Shown: positions 31,256 to 42,976 of the stretch, piece after piece
How the letters are laid out: each line of letters begins with the position of its first letter
Numbering within the stretch: position 1 is the first letter of the stretch
From: Rana temporaria
Lineage: Eukaryota; Chordata; Amphibia; Anura; Ranidae
Direction of reading: 5' to 3'
DNA length: 64,000 nt
Assembly: GCF_905171775.1 (NCBI RefSeq)
Contig: NC_053492.1
Span: 297,134,599-297,198,598, forward strand
The notes under the pieces: model-generated
The model's input: only the letters and a program-made list of their open reading frames with translations
Databases searched by the model: none
Told to the model about the DNA's origin: nothing
Program-made: the position numbers and the translations under genes

Positions 31256-33094
31256 CTGTGAATAAAAAAAAAAAAAAAAAAAGATACAGATAATTAGAAG
31301 TCAGAAAGAAATTGGTGCTGCTTGGCAATTCTTTAAAAATCATGATTCAACACTGAGAACGGATGGGGAATTGCCCAAATGAGCACACTTTCATTCTCTT
31401 CCTTACATTTGTGACATTAGGGTTATGTTCCATCTACTAGGCAGACATGTTAGATATTTAAAAACATAACTATAGCAAAGCTGAACAGACCTGCCCAGGG
31501 GGGGCGGTCCCTCTGGTCATAACTCCACACCCTGCACTCAGCAGCTCAGTTTTTTTCTGCCTAGTATAGGAGAAGGACCTGGCTCCCTAGGGGCCCATTG
31601 GTCCTGGAGAACTTTTTATTTTTACTTTTTGATTCTGAGATCTACTATCAACTGCCGGGTGACAGGCTGGATAATATAGATCCTTGTAGTCTCCCCAGTC
31701 CGGCCATCAAGCGTGAGCAGGCCTTTAGCTACGCGCTGGGTCGGCCATGACATACCCCGTTTGCTCCAGGGGTGGCCGGTCAGCTATATGCTCCGGGGCT
31801 CACATATGACCGGGCTACTGCTGTCTGAGTCACAGTGGGCTGTGGCCGGCAGCCACTCCGTACTGCTCGGTGATGGGTCTGTCAGGAACGCGTCCAGCAG
31901 TCCTCGCAGGGATGGGTAAATAAGGTTGTCTTGGCAGGATGGAACAGCTGGGCATTCCTGGGGTGATGGATTAGGGGGTCTCCGAGCCCTCCCTTTCCTC
32001 TCTCCCCATTCATCCCTCCTCACCGGGGGGTCCCTGAGAGAGGGCTCCGGGGCCTGGCTGGGGGCTGCGCGGTGTGTCTGGGTCAGCTCTAGTGGGGTGG
32101 TCTGCCTTGTAGGGGCCTCCGCTCGGAGGCCCAGTGTTTTCACAGCCTTTATTTCTACCTCGAAAATCGGCGCCATTTTTGATGCACCTGCACCGTTTTT
32201 CTGTGGCTGCGCTGTTCCTAATACTAATACAGCTGTCGGCCATTTTCTTGTAGCCACGCAGTTGTATATTGCTCATACAGTGGGTGGTCATTTTCTTGTA
32301 GCTCGCGCTCATTTTTTCCCCTGAGGCAGCCGGCAGCCATCTTTTCATGGCTTTAACATTGATTTTGGCCTCTAGCACTGGTTCTGTCATTCTGAACGGC
32401 ACGAACGGCACAGTTCACCTCGGGCACACACTGTGCAGGAGATAGAATGGGACACAGAGCTGAGAAGTACCTGGGTCAGGGCGGTGAGTCCTCTGAGAAT
32501 ACCCCTTGGTCTGTAGCAGCTAGGAGGATGGGCCTTTTTTTGTACCTTGACTTTATTCCCCGAGTGGCTGTCAGGTAAGCGGGTCAGCATGGCGTCAGAA
32601 GCTGGCGTTTCTTCCCCAGACATTCCGGTGGTAGCAACCAGTGCGCCTGCGGTACCTATGGACGCTTTGTCGGCGGTCCTGGAATCATTTGTTGCCAGGG
32701 TGGAGTCTGTGTGCGGGTGAAAGGGGGTTAAAACCCCCCCCTTCCCCCATAATCTTCTGGGGAACTCTCCGACTCAGACTCGGGCCTGGCTGTGACACAG
32801 GACCCCTGTTCTGAAGTGTCAGAGTATGCGGACCAAGACCATTCCGACAGTGAAGACTCTGCGTCCGGGGTCAGCACATGAGAAGACGCTTGTTGGAGTA
32901 ACTTATCACCACAGTGCGGGAAACCCTCAAGCTGGAGGATGCGGCTGGGCAATCTGAGGTGTCGGTCCCTTTTGGGTCCCACAAGCCGACCCGCACTGCT
33001 AAAGGTGTTTCCTTGCGCAACTTATTTTATAGACAAAGAATGGGAACGACCACATGGCGGTCCTTTACCCTTTTGAGGAGAGTCTTCTGTAAAA

Positions 33095-33700
33095 ATGGGC
33101 ATCTCCCCGGTTGTGGACCCCCCGGTATCCAGGTTAAACAAGGTAACCACGATTCCGGTGGAGGGGACCCCTGCATTTAAGGATCCTGCAGATAGGAGGT
33201 CCGAAGCGGTGGTCCGGTCCATGTTCACCATGTTGGGGTCAGCATTACAGCCAGTATTGGCTGCGGCCCTGGTGTCACAAACTCTTACTGAATGGGCAAA
33301 ATTGTTACACCGAGAGTTGGAGAAGAAACAGGCTTCCCCGGTCTGCGTAGAACTGGCCGACCAGCTGGTGCATGGCCTTAAATATATCTGCGATGCAGCC
33401 CTGGATACAGTTCCTCTGATTTCCAGAGCCTCAGTATCTGCTGTGGTACTGCGTTGCCTGATTTGGCCAAAATGCTGGTCCGCGGACCAGATGGCCAAGA
33501 CGACTGGCGGATTTGCCCTTCCAGGGGGAGAGGCTATTTGGAGCCCACCTTTTCCATTCAGAAGCGTTTTTTTTCGTCAGTCTGGGCTCACAGGTAAGCG
33601 TTCCCAGGCCGACAAGGGGCCAGCTGAGGGACAAAAGCGTCCCTGGGTTCGCAAGCCAAAACAAGCCTGCGAACAAATCTGCTACTGCATGAAAGTTTTC
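33095..33700 (+). pseudogene. DIRS gag-like remnant
   Basis: The frame from 33095 reads SRLNKVTTIPVEGTPAFKDP followed by ADRRSEAVVRSMFTMLGSAL and the helix-rich WAKLLHRELEKKQASPVCVE region. This is the conserved part of DIRS ORF1 in amphibians and fish. The frame then loses similarity and continues into unrelated text, so the protein is broken after about residue 150. Confidence 0.7.
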
Positions 33701-33779
33701 CCCCGTCCGACTCTTGGGTGGGGGGTCGCCTTCGCGAGATTGCAGCTTGGTGGGTTTCCCTGCTTTCCGACCAGTGTGT

Positions 33780-34990
33780 TTGCAAAGTGGTTTCATCAGG
33801 GTACAAGATAGAATTTCTTTTAGGTTTTTTCCCTCAAACCCTCATCTTCCTCCGGCTCGTCGGAACGCCCTGTTTGGGGCAGTGCAGGACCTGCTGAGGC
33901 GCAGGTTAATAATACCTGTGGCGCTGCCGGAAAGGTTTCAGGGATTCTACTCTGTTTGTTATCCCAAAGAGGGACGGGGTCTGGCCAATCCTGGACCTCA
34001 AGACTCCTTTTGTAAAAGTACGAAGGTTCAGGGTGGAATCAGTTCGCTCTGTGGTCGCTGCACGCGATCCAGGGATTTTCTGGCGTCCCCATATATTTCG
34101 GGCATCAGAGATTTCTGTGCTTTGCAGTCAGGGATGATCACTACCAATTTGTGGCACTCCCTTTTGGCCTGGCATTGGCACCAGGGGTTTTCACCAAGGT
34201 GCTCGCCCCGATTCTGGCCTTGCTCGGCTACATGGACAACCTCCTTCTGAGAGCTGCTTCAGACTCAGAATTAGAGGAGGATGTGGTGATTTCCAGTCAG
34301 ACCCTTCAAGAATTTGGTTGCGTACTGAACCTCCAGAAGTCGGTGTTGGTTGCGAATCAGCGCCTGGACTCGATTCTAGACTCAGAGGCAAAAGTTTTTC
34401 TCCCTCTGGAAAAGTTGCAGACTCTTCAGGTGGCGGTGAAGCTGTTGGTATCCCACAGGTGGTCGTCCCTGCACTTTTGCATGCGAGTCCCGAGTCTCAT
34501 AGTAGCCTCCTTCGAAGCAGTATCGCATGCTCAATTCCACACTCGAGTCTTACAGAAGGAGATCCTGTCCAAGTGGGACAAGTCTCCGTTGTCCCTGGAT
34601 TGTCAAATCTGGGTGAGCCAACTGGTCAGGACTTCCCTGGTTTGGTGGCTGAGATCTCCGGGCCCTTCAGTCCGGAAAGTCGTTCCTTCCCTTTCAATGG
34701 ACGGTGATCACGAAGGAAGCCAGCCTGACAGGTTGGGGGGGGGGTTTGGGGTGTTCAGTCGACACAAGGTCACTGGACGCAGGAAAACTTCTGCCTGCCG
34801 ATCAATGTGCTGGAACTTCGGGCGATCAGGCAGTGCCTCTCCACACGGTCACAGAGGCTGCAGAACAAGGGCACAGGGCAGACTCAGGGCCAGAAAAGAA
34901 TATATATTAATCTGCAGGAGACCACGGTCCTGGACCTGTACAGCATCCCATCAGCTAACTCATAAAAGCAAATGCCTGCCAAAATGAGCC
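33780..34990 (+). pseudogene. DIRS reverse transcriptase/RNase H remnant
   Basis: Pieces in three frames recall a DIRS polymerase: RISFRFFPSNPHLPPARRNA, LPFGLALAPGVFTKVLAPIL and GYMDNLLLRA. The catalytic box, normally Y-x-D-D, reads YMDN, so one aspartate is lost. Frameshifts occur at about 33980 and 34160. It is inactive. Confidence 0.75.
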
Positions 34991-35490
34991 CCACACACGG
35001 GATCCAATGCAGCTTACTGGCTGTGTTTCTGTGGGAATAAAGCATCTATTGGTACTGATACAGAAAACAGCCACTGCTGCAGCACACCAAGGCTCAGCAG
35101 AGAAGGGCAGTTCAAGCAAAAAGCAACGCATTAAAACAGAAAATGCTCTCTCTGCAGACAGATTCATCGCCTACGGACACTAGCAAAAAAACTGAGACAA
35201 TGCTGGGCGTGGAAGGGGTTATGCTGAACAAGCTGTGATACTTGCTAATGTCCAATCATCTGGAGGTGGAGAATAACCCAATGATCAAAGAATTAACACT
35301 CCTGTGTCTTACGATGTAAGATTAAGAAATTCAACATTACACCTCAATGCTGAGCATTGTCAAGCTTTGATATTTGCCAGTGTCCAATCACCTGGAGCAT
35401 AACCCAATGGTCAAAGAATTAAAAATCTGACAAACATTGTAAGCATTCTCCACCCTATTCTGACCTATAGACATTTGTAGACCAACATAC

Positions 35491-35675
35491 CTGCCGTTTG
35501 TACATTATCAACTTCAAAAGCTAGAATTGGATTCCGAGGAAGGTTCTCCATACTGTTCTCTTCATTATTTAGAGCATCAAGTTTGATTGGTTTAGTTCCA
35601 ACAGGCAAATTGATGATCTCTTCAAAGTTGTTGTTTGGTGTACATAACCCATTTTCATTGGGTTGCTTCTCTATG
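35491..35675 (-). CDS. map7: MAP7-family penultimate coding exon
   Basis: Acceptor TTTTTTAG and donor GCAG/GTATGT on the - strand bound a 185-bp exon. It encodes IEKQPNENGLCTPNNNFEEI and onward through INLPVGTKPIKLD and NPILAFEVDNVQTA. The FEEIINLPVGTKP and NPILAF blocks are the conserved C-terminal segment of MAP7, outside its two microtubule/kinesin-binding regions. The phase fits both neighbours. Among MAP7, MAP7D1, D2 and D3 this tail looks most like MAP7, but the paralogue is not proven. Confidence 0.88.
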
Positions 35676-35890
35676 CTAAAAAATGGAAAAATACATCAGG
35701 ACAATTCGGGCTTCAATTTGCACAGCATTTCAAGACCAGAACATGTATATAGCTCTGGTTTAGTGGTTACATTTCTAGTTCAGATACATTGGCGTCATGT
35801 AATTTGGCTGACAGCCCCCAAAACAAGGCTTTCATTTCTCCCAGGCACTCTACTGAGGCTGGCACAGGCCAGAGAGCTGTCACACTATAA

Positions 35891-37410
35891 CAGTGATGGC
35901 GAACCTTTTTAAGTCCGAGTGCCCAAACTGCAACGCAAAATCAACGTATTCATTCCAAAGTGCCAACATATACAGAACTTGATGAGTGTGGGATATGATG
36001 TCTGGGGGTGAACATGGGACACATCAAAAATCATTGTGTATTCACTATATAGTCTGTGTTTTGTACAAGAAGATCTAAAACTAGAACACATTTGACAAAA
36101 GTTAAATTATTTGGAAGCTGTCCTAGCATTGTGCAATCAGTATCACTATTCTAACTATACATTAATATTCAATACACTCAAGTTGCATGACAGGTGTACG
36201 TTAAATTACTAGTTGTTCAGTAGAAGCACTGGCTGGGTGATAAACAAATCCTGTTACAGGGGGTGACATGCAACCAGCAACTCTACAGCAGAACTTCCCA
36301 GTCCCCCCATGCCCTGCTGGCACACATTATGCTCTCTTTGGTTAAGGCATGTTGAGATCTGTAGTTCTACTCCAGCTGGAGACATACTGGTTGCCCTGCA
36401 TTGCTGTAGCAGAAGACTACTTAGAAAATCTCTCATTCCTGACTATCTTCATAGTCCTCAATGTCCAGGAAACATCCTTCTGAAAGTGTACATTCAAAGA
36501 CAACTGTAGCAATGCTTTACCAATGGTTCACTCACAATGCCTGTGCAGTTCAATGCACGTCAAATGCAAACTCCAAGCAACATCTCTACACCTCTCTGTA
36601 TAATGCCAGTGATTCTGGACTGTCTGTCATGTGACTCTGGTATCATGAAATACAGGGGGATGGCAGGGACAAAAACTATATGTATTTACATCTCACACTG
36701 TACTGCAGTGATCTCTGCAAAATCTAGCAGGCATTTCCAGCCAGATAAACCTGAATAGCCAACACAAAGCATGAGACATCTGCTGTAACACAGACAGCAT
36801 ATAACACAGACAGCATATAAACAACATTATTCTGACCATACAATTCCATATTTTGTGGCAATGTTGGGAACAAGAAGAAAAAAAGTCCCCAAGGAATAGA
36901 TTCTATTTGAAGAGGCACAGAAACAGTGTACACAGCTAAACACATTTATTCCCCACACAGCATGTACACTTACTTTAACGATTGCCACAGCACTCCAATG
37001 CATCTTCCGACTCAGTCAGTTCCCGGGCATAAGAACGGCCTGTGATTGGGCAGCTTCAGTAGGCACCATCACGGCCCCCCATTGGCTCAATCCCCACCAC
37101 GTGTTCTGCCTGCCATCCAACCCGGAGCAACCCTTCATCTCGTCCACGCCCCATCCTAGACACGGCCCCCCATTGGCTCAATCCCCACCACATGTTCCGC
37201 CTGCCATCCAACCCGGAGCAACCCTTCATCTCGTCCACGCCCATCCTAGACACATCATCCCTGGCTCCAGAGACTTATGGCAGATGTAGTTCTATGTGAA
37301 GGGGAGCTGTGGACGCGATATACCGAGTCAGTACAGGATTTTCTCATGTGCCCACAGAGAGGGCTCGACGTGCCGGCTGTGGCACGCGTGCCACAGGTTC
37401 GCCATCACTG
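35891..37410. mobile_element. hAT (Charlie-like) element, 1.5 kb, non-coding
   Basis: Starts CAGTGATGGCGAACCTTTTT and ends GTTCGCCATCACTG, with the 8-bp duplication CACTATAA at 35883-35890 and 37411-37418. No transposase is seen. Near its right end a block of about 91 bp is tandemly duplicated (37070-37160 and 37161-37250). Confidence 0.9.
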
Positions 37411-37565
37411 CACTATAACAACTGATTTATTTAGAACCACTACCAAGTTTGGAGTGCAGCGTTCCACCACCAATTTCCAGTAACTTTCCTTTAGGGCAGA
37501 CCTGGGCAAACTACGGCCCGCGGGCCGTATATGGCCCCCCGCCGAAATCGCCGCCGCCACTTTAA

Positions 37566-37792
37566 TCACCGCGGCGGGGAACATTAGACAGAGTTCGTTT
37601 GAACAGCTGTTTTCCCCGCCGCGCATAGACACTCCCCCTTGGACGGATCTGTCCAATCGCGAGCAAGGGGGAGTCACATAGACACTCCCCCTTGCTCGCG
37701 ATTGGACAGATCCGTCCAAGGGGGAGTGTCTATGCGCGGCGGGGAAAACAGCTGTTCAAACGAACGCTGTCTAATGTTCCCCGCCGCGGTGA
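37566..37792. repeat. perfect-type palindrome inside the hAT element
   Basis: The arms 37566-37674 and 37684-37792 (109 bp each) are reverse complements with very few differences, separated by 9 bp. They carry CCGCCGCG and ATTGGACAGATCCGTCCAAG words. The short + and - strand ORFs here mirror each other and are not genes. Confidence 0.9.
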
Positions 37793-37834
37793 TAACAGTA
37801 GGCAGGGCCGGTACAAGGCAGGGGTGGGAGGTGT

Positions 37835-38850
37835 CACTGTGCCCATCACACGCAGCCACTGTGCTAAAACATGCAGCCACTTGTGCCAACACACGCAGCC
37901 ACTGTGCCACCATAAATTGTCGCCACTGTGCCCATCAAACGCAGCCACTGTGCCAATCACACGCAGCCACTGTGCCAATCACACGCAGCCACTGTTCCCA
38001 TCAAACGCAGCCACTGTGCCAATCACACGCACCCACTGTTCCCATCAAACGCAGCCACTGTGCCAATCACATGCAGCCACTGTGCCAATCACATGCAGCC
38101 ACTGTGCCAATCACACGCACCCACTGTGCCAATCACACGCACCCACTGTGCCAATCACACGCAGCCACTGTGCCAATCACACGCAGCCACTGTGCCAATC
38201 ACATGCAGCCACTGTGCCAATCACATGCAGCCACTGTGCCAATCACATGCAGCCACTGTGCCCATCAAACGCAGCCACTGTGCCAATCACACACAGCCAC
38301 TGTGCAATCAATTGTCGCCACTGTTCCCAAACGCAGCCACTGTGCCAATCACACGCAGCCACTGTGCCAATCACACGCAGCCACTGTGCCAATCACACGC
38401 AGCCACTGTGCCCATCACACGCAGCCACTGTGCCCATCACACGCAGCCACTGTGCCCATCACACGCAGCCACTGTGCCCATCACACGCAGCCACTGTGCC
38501 AATAACACGCAGCCACTGTGCCAATAACACGCAGCCACTCTGCCCATCAAACGCAGCCACAGTGCCAATCACACGCAGCCACTGTGCCAATCACACGCAG
38601 CCACTGTGCCAATCACACGCAGCCACTGTGCCAATCACACGCAGCCACTGTGCCATCACATGCAGCCACTGTGCCAACACACGCAGTCACTGTGCCATCA
38701 ATTGTTGCCACTGTGCCCATCACACGCAGCCACTGTGCCATCAATTGTCGCCACTGTGCCCATCAAACGCAACCACTGTGCCATCACACGCAGCCACTGT
38801 GCCATCACATGCAGCCACTGTTTAATCAATTGTTATTGATTAAACAGTGG
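37835..38850. repeat. minisatellite, 22-bp unit (GCCACTGTGCCAAT type)
   Basis: About 45 imperfect copies of CAGCCACTGTGCCAATCACACG, with variants such as CCCATCAAACG or ATCACATG. Since 22 leaves remainder 1 on division by 3, three units make one 22-residue peptide period and all three + frames stay open for long distances. The large ORFs here are therefore by-products. Confidence 0.93.
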
Positions 38851-38879
38851 CTGCCTGTCCCCAGCCTCTGTCCCCCTTC

Positions 38880-39945
38880 TGTGTCATGTCCCCAGCCTCT
38901 GTCCCCCTCCTGTGTCATGTCCCCAGCCTCTGTCCCCCTCCTGTGTCATGTCCCCAGCCTCTGTCCCCCTCCTGTGTCATGTCCCCAGCCTCTGTCCCCC
39001 TCCTGTGTCATGTCCCCAGCCTCTGTCCCCCTCCTGTGTCATGTCCCCAGCCTCTGTCCCCCTCCTGTGTCATGTCCCCAGCCTCTGTCCCCCTCCTGTG
39101 TCATGTCCCCAGCCTCTGTCCCCCTCCTGTGTCATGTCCCCAGCCTCTGTCCCCCTCCTGTGTCATGTCCCCAGCCTCTGTCCCCCTCCTGTGTCATGTC
39201 CCCAGCCTCTGTCCCCCTCCTGTGTCATGTCCCCAGCCTCTGTCCCCCTCCTGTGTCATGTCCCCAGCCTCTGTCCCCCTCCTGTGTCATGTCCCCAGCC
39301 TCTGTCCCCCTCCTGTGTCATGTCCCCAGCCTCTGTCCCCCTCCTGTGTCATGTCCCCAGCCTCTGTCCCCCTCCTGTGTCATGTCCCCAGCCTCTGTCC
39401 CCCTCCTGTGCCATGTCCCCAGCCCCTGTCCCCCTCCTGTGTCATGTCCCCAGCCTCTGTCCCCCTCCTGTGCCATGTCCCCAGCCTCTGTCCCCCTCTT
39501 GTGTCATGTCCCCAGCCTCTGTCCCCCTCTTGTGTCATGTCCCCAGCCTCTGTCCCCCTCTTGTGTCATGTCCCCAGCCTCTGTCCCCCTCCTGTGTCAT
39601 GTCCCCAGCCTCTGTCCCCCTCCTGTGTCATGTCCCCAGCCTCTGTCCCCCTCCTGTGTCATGTCCCCAGCCTCTGTCCCCCTCCTGTGTCATGTCCCCA
39701 GCCTCTGTCCCCCTCCTGTGTCATGTCCCCAGCCTCTGTCCCCCTCCTGTGTCATGTCCCCAGCCTCTGTCCCCCTCCTGTGTCATGTCCCCAGCCTCTG
39801 TCCCCCTCCTGTGTCATGTCCCCAGCCTCTGTCCCCCTCCTGTGTCATGTCCCCAGCCTCTGTCCCCCTCCTGTGTCATGTCCCCAGCCTCTGTCCCCCT
39901 CCTGTGCCATGTCCCCAGCCTCTGTCCCCCTCCTGTGCCATGTCT
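38880..39945. repeat. minisatellite, 31-bp unit (GTCCCCAGCCTCTGTCC type)
   Basis: About 34 nearly identical copies (GTCCCCAGCCTCTGTCCCCC followed by TCCTGTGTCAT). Variant units with TGCCATG, CCCCTG or CTCTTG cluster at about 39405-39560 and at the right end. The length 31 also leaves remainder 1 modulo 3, so open frames of 345-525 codons appear by chance in all + frames. Confidence 0.95.
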
Positions 39946-40347
39946 ATAACAAGTACTCGTACCAGTTGTCCAACAATGATATTTACTGCTTTTTATAAAG
40001 AAATACAATTGATTTTATGCAGTATTGAGTTTAGCCTTTTGGCCCGGCCCTCCAAAATATTTTTAGTTTCTCATGTGGCCCCATCGAAAAAATAATTGCC
40101 CATCCCTGCTTTAGGGGAATAATAATAATAATAATAATGTTCATCCCGTTAAAAGAAGCGGTGTGTGGCTGAAAATGACAGTAAGCTGTATTATTTATAT
40201 AGGCGTCTCACAAAAATGCTCTCTGAGTCAACACAAAGCAATTCATACAATATTGCTGCTTCGTTGGCCACATCAAAGTTTGGTTATGGGCAGTGGTGTG
40301 GGGCAGCATGCTTTATGCAGGGCAGGTTCCAGCCTTACAAATCTCAC

Positions 40348-40483
40348 CTGTCAACAGGTAAAGTCTGTTGAAAAGTAATAATCCTTGGTGAGGAAGTCAA
40401 TAATTCTCCATTGCGAGGAGTTTCTGTTGTACCCTGAAGGAACGCAGGTTCTTGTTCCTCTGGTAAAGAAGATGATGTGATGC
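40348..40483 (-). CDS. map7: MAP7-family coding exon (C-terminal third)
   Basis: Acceptor TTTTTGCAG and donor ACAG/GTGAGA on the - strand bound 136 bp. It encodes GITSSSLPEEQEPAFLQGTT and onward to FQQTLPVD, a Ser/Thr/Pro-rich low-complexity stretch as expected between the MAP7 domain and the conserved tail. Its last AG joins the C of the next exon to give Ser. Confidence 0.8.
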
Positions 40484-40593
40484 CTGCAAAAAAACAACAA
40501 CGACCTAGTTACCAAGCTACCCATCTCTGCTGCATGATGTATGATAGTTAAGACCTAGATTGAGATTAAACATGCAAGCACATTCTATCTTTA

Positions 40594-41675
40594 GAAAAAA
40601 GGTATGGGTTGGATCCGCGCAGCGGAGGACAAACACACAACAGCGAGTGGGGATTGCTGGTGAGAAGAAATGCTGCCCCTATCGATTTACCACCACTAGG
40701 TGGAGTAAAAAGAATGAGAGAAAAGGGGGGGATGTAGGTATGGCGCTGTTCTGATGAAAGACAGGGGAATAAATGTGGTGTTACCCCCAGCTGGGTATTG
40801 ACTATAAAAATTGTGTAATACAATGAAGTGTGGAGCGTGGGAAAAATATATGACACAAATTAAAAATAAATGTGTATATGTGTGTTAGACCCTCGGCCGG
40901 GTGTTTGCTGATGCAGTGTACCCTCGGCCGGGTGTTAGTAAGTGCTAGACTGATGCTGCTTGTGACAGCAAACCTCAGTGAACAAAGTGCAACATCAAAC
41001 ACAATAAATGAAAAAATGGATATACCCCCTGCCGGGTGTTAGACCCCCGGCCAGGTATTTGAATTAAAAATTAAGTAAAAGAATGCAAAAAAAAAAAAAA
41101 ACTTTAAGAATGCATAAAGTCCAGAAAAAAACACTCCATTGAATCAAATTGAGATTTGCGAAACAAAAGATGCGATAAAGTGACTTTGTGCTTAAAAGTT
41201 GCTGGGTGAACCCTTCAGATCTTGCTCTGTGCGTGACACACCGTGCTCTGTACAAAGTTGCACTCACCAGATACTTCTCCCCCTGCTGGGGTATGACGCA
41301 GCCACAGTATAAGTGCCACTGTGTAGCAGCCTGGGGATAACTAGGGCCGGCTCCGGGGCGCTGTTTTCGATCCTCCAAGATGTTTCATAACACATTGGCA
41401 GAAGTTGCCAAAAAGGGTGGCGCTAAAGAGCTAAAAAAAACACATAGTTTTGTGTTTGTTGACCGACAATTCTTTGCCGTTTGTATGCAATACAAGTTCA
41501 CGGCCAACGCCCTTTGGAAAAAAGTCCTACGCACCGATCGTGTGTATGAGGCTTAAGGGTCTAACACACATATACGGTACACATTTATTTTTAATTTGTG
41601 TCATATATTTTTCCACGCTCCACACTTCATTGTATTACACAATTTTCATAGTCAATACCCAGCTGGGGATAACGC
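40594..41675. mobile_element. foldback element C, 14/15-bp TSD
   Basis: CACATTCTATCTTTA occurs at 40579-40593 and 41676-41690. Arms of about 110 bp (CAGCTGGGTATTGACTAT and onward) lie at 40790-40893 and 41567-41672. The unique tail is on the left (40594-40789). The inside holds four copies of a CTCGGCCGGGTGTT-like word and a Harbinger-MITE end at about 41510-41552. I find no convincing hammerhead core here. It lies in a MAP7-family intron. Confidence 0.8.
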
Positions 41676-41690
41676 CACATTCTATCTTTA

Positions 41691-42137
41691 TTTTGTAATG
41701 TTCCAATTACTTTTAAAGTGTATATTTTATATTTAATTCAAAATGTCAAAAAAGCACAGTACTAATGCACCACGTATTTGGCACATCCTCCTTTGCATCT
41801 TTATGTGCCCAAGAGGCAGCTTTCAACTCACATCTACTCTTGTTGCCACTGAATGCACCCAACTCCACAGCCCTGAAATTGGCAGGAGATGATTTTCTAA
41901 GAAGTGGGACTTGTATGCAAGCAAACAGCTTGGACAACTTAAGACAACAGAGGGGCATACGTCAGGTTGTGCCAGAGGACACTGAGCATGCATAGTGATG
42001 TAGGGGTAGAGTCTATTTCTCGTTAAATAAAATATAAAGGGAAGAAAAGGGTTGTTCGTAAGCCCCTAGATATGGTTGGATTTTAATTGCACTAGTCCAG
42101 AATATGGGTAACAGCATGGGTAATATGGCACTGTACG

Positions 42138-42139
<2 letters not shown>
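41691..42139. other. intron, outer inverted-repeat arm
   Basis: No exon is seen. 42022-42100 pairs as an imperfect inverted repeat with about 45147-45235 (CCCCTAGATATGG and CCATATCTAGGGG words). Confidence 0.55.

Positions 42140-42180
<41 letters not shown>
42140..42180. repeat. (AT)n microsatellite
   Basis: About 20 AT units. Other AT arrays lie at about 30407-30439, 44708-44772 and 57477-57542. Confidence 0.97.
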
Positions 42181-42183
<3 letters not shown>

Positions 42184-42309
42184 CATACAGTACCAGCCCA
42201 AGACATTGTGCTGCCTGGTACCAAGAATGAAATGCTGACCCCCCCCCCCCCAAAAAAAAATCACGCCCACCAAAATTCCCCCACATCCATTATTTTATAT
42301 CATGATAAC

Positions 42310-42976
42310 CATAGGCGTGCGCACAGGGTGTGCCAGGTGTGCCTGGGCACACCCTAATCACACGGTTCAGCACAGATTCCCTCTACTGCCCTGGCTCCCC
42401 CCTCCCCCCAACGCTTCTGGCGTCCTTCCTCTTCTCTCCAACCGGGTGATGCTGAGGGCACACACAGGGGGGATGATTTATAATGAGTGGGGAAAGGGGA
42501 CGGTAAATATGTAATTTACCAGCCTCTTCCCTTTCTGAATGAACACAGTGAGTGATTGGTACCATGTGTTTGAGCTTTGGAGTGCACACCCTAATGCATA
42601 GGTGGCAAACACAAGGCCTGCGGGCCGAATGCAGCCCTCCAGGTCATTTCATGTGGCCCTCGCACCTCTACTGCAGCTGCAGCCCTCCTCTGGTCCTCCT
42701 CAACCCTTACTTTCTGCTTTTAAGCAATACATCCAGCTTCTTCCCAGCAGCAGCATATGGAAAGGGGGGTGCACTGTGATGTAAGGGAGAGTAGGGAACT
42801 CAACTTCTGATGGTGGGTTAGCTCTTGGCATCTAATATAAGGAGAGGGGATGCGCTGGACATCTAATCTTACAGATACAACCAGCCCTTTTGAGGGAAAT
42901 CATAATGCTGATGTGGCCCACAATGAAATTTAGTTTGACACCCCTGCCCTAATGCAATAGGCTGCGCACACCTATG
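42310..42976. mobile_element. CATAGGCGTGCGCA-end MITE, copy 1
   Basis: The ends CATAGGCGTGCGCA and TGCGCACACCTATG pair. A second, uninterrupted copy at 44338-44599 shows the original length (about 262 bp). Copy 1 is longer because a hAT MITE (42597-42946) sits inside it. Confidence 0.8.
42597..42946. mobile_element. hAT-type MITE, 350 bp
   Basis: CATAGGTGGCAAAC and GTTTGACACCCCTG are the ends; the 8-bp duplication CCCTAATG lies at 42589-42596 and 42947-42954. It is absent from the sister MITE at 44338-44599, which confirms the insertion. Confidence 0.88.

Larger units (their letters stand above)
31490..35230 (+). mobile_element. DIRS-type retroelement 1, decayed
   Basis: An old DIRS element in the last intron of the MAP7-family gene. 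It has a leader with the TTTTTTCTGCCTAGTATAGG words, a gag-like region (33095-33700), a reverse transcriptase/RNase H region (33780-34990) and terminal words repeated near 35268 and 35400 (AACCCAATG(A/G)TCAAAGAATTA). No tyrosine recombinase frame is recognised. The borders are approximate. Confidence 0.7.
37497..40108. mobile_element. hAT-type element carrying a palindrome and two minisatellites
   Basis: The ends CAGACCTGGGCAAACTACGG and TAATTGCCCATCCCTG are flanked by CTTTAGGG at 37489-37496 and 40109-40116. Although 2612 bp long it has no transposase. It consists of a 227-bp palindrome (37566-37792), a 22-bp-unit array and a 31-bp-unit array. It inserted in a MAP7-family intron, 78 bp downstream of the previous hAT. 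Confidence 0.9.

Noticed and set aside
32010..32620. Overlapping ORFs of about 130-157 codons on both strands in the DIRS 1 leader
   Set aside because: GC-rich non-coding leader; the frames lack similarity to gag or any known domain.
37835..38850. Possible CRISPR-like array
   Set aside because: Units are contiguous 22-bp copies without unique spacers, in an animal genome and inside a hAT element.
37639..40095. Long ORFs of 199-525 codons on the + strand, with repetitive Cys/His/Pro peptides
   Set aside because: They are three-frame read-through of 22-bp and 31-bp tandem units inside a transposon, with no start context, domain or splice structure.
40923..40980. CTGATG...CAGCAAACC in foldback C as a hammerhead
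   Set aside because: The conserved A of CUGAUGA and the G of GAAA are missing, and stem I cannot be drawn.
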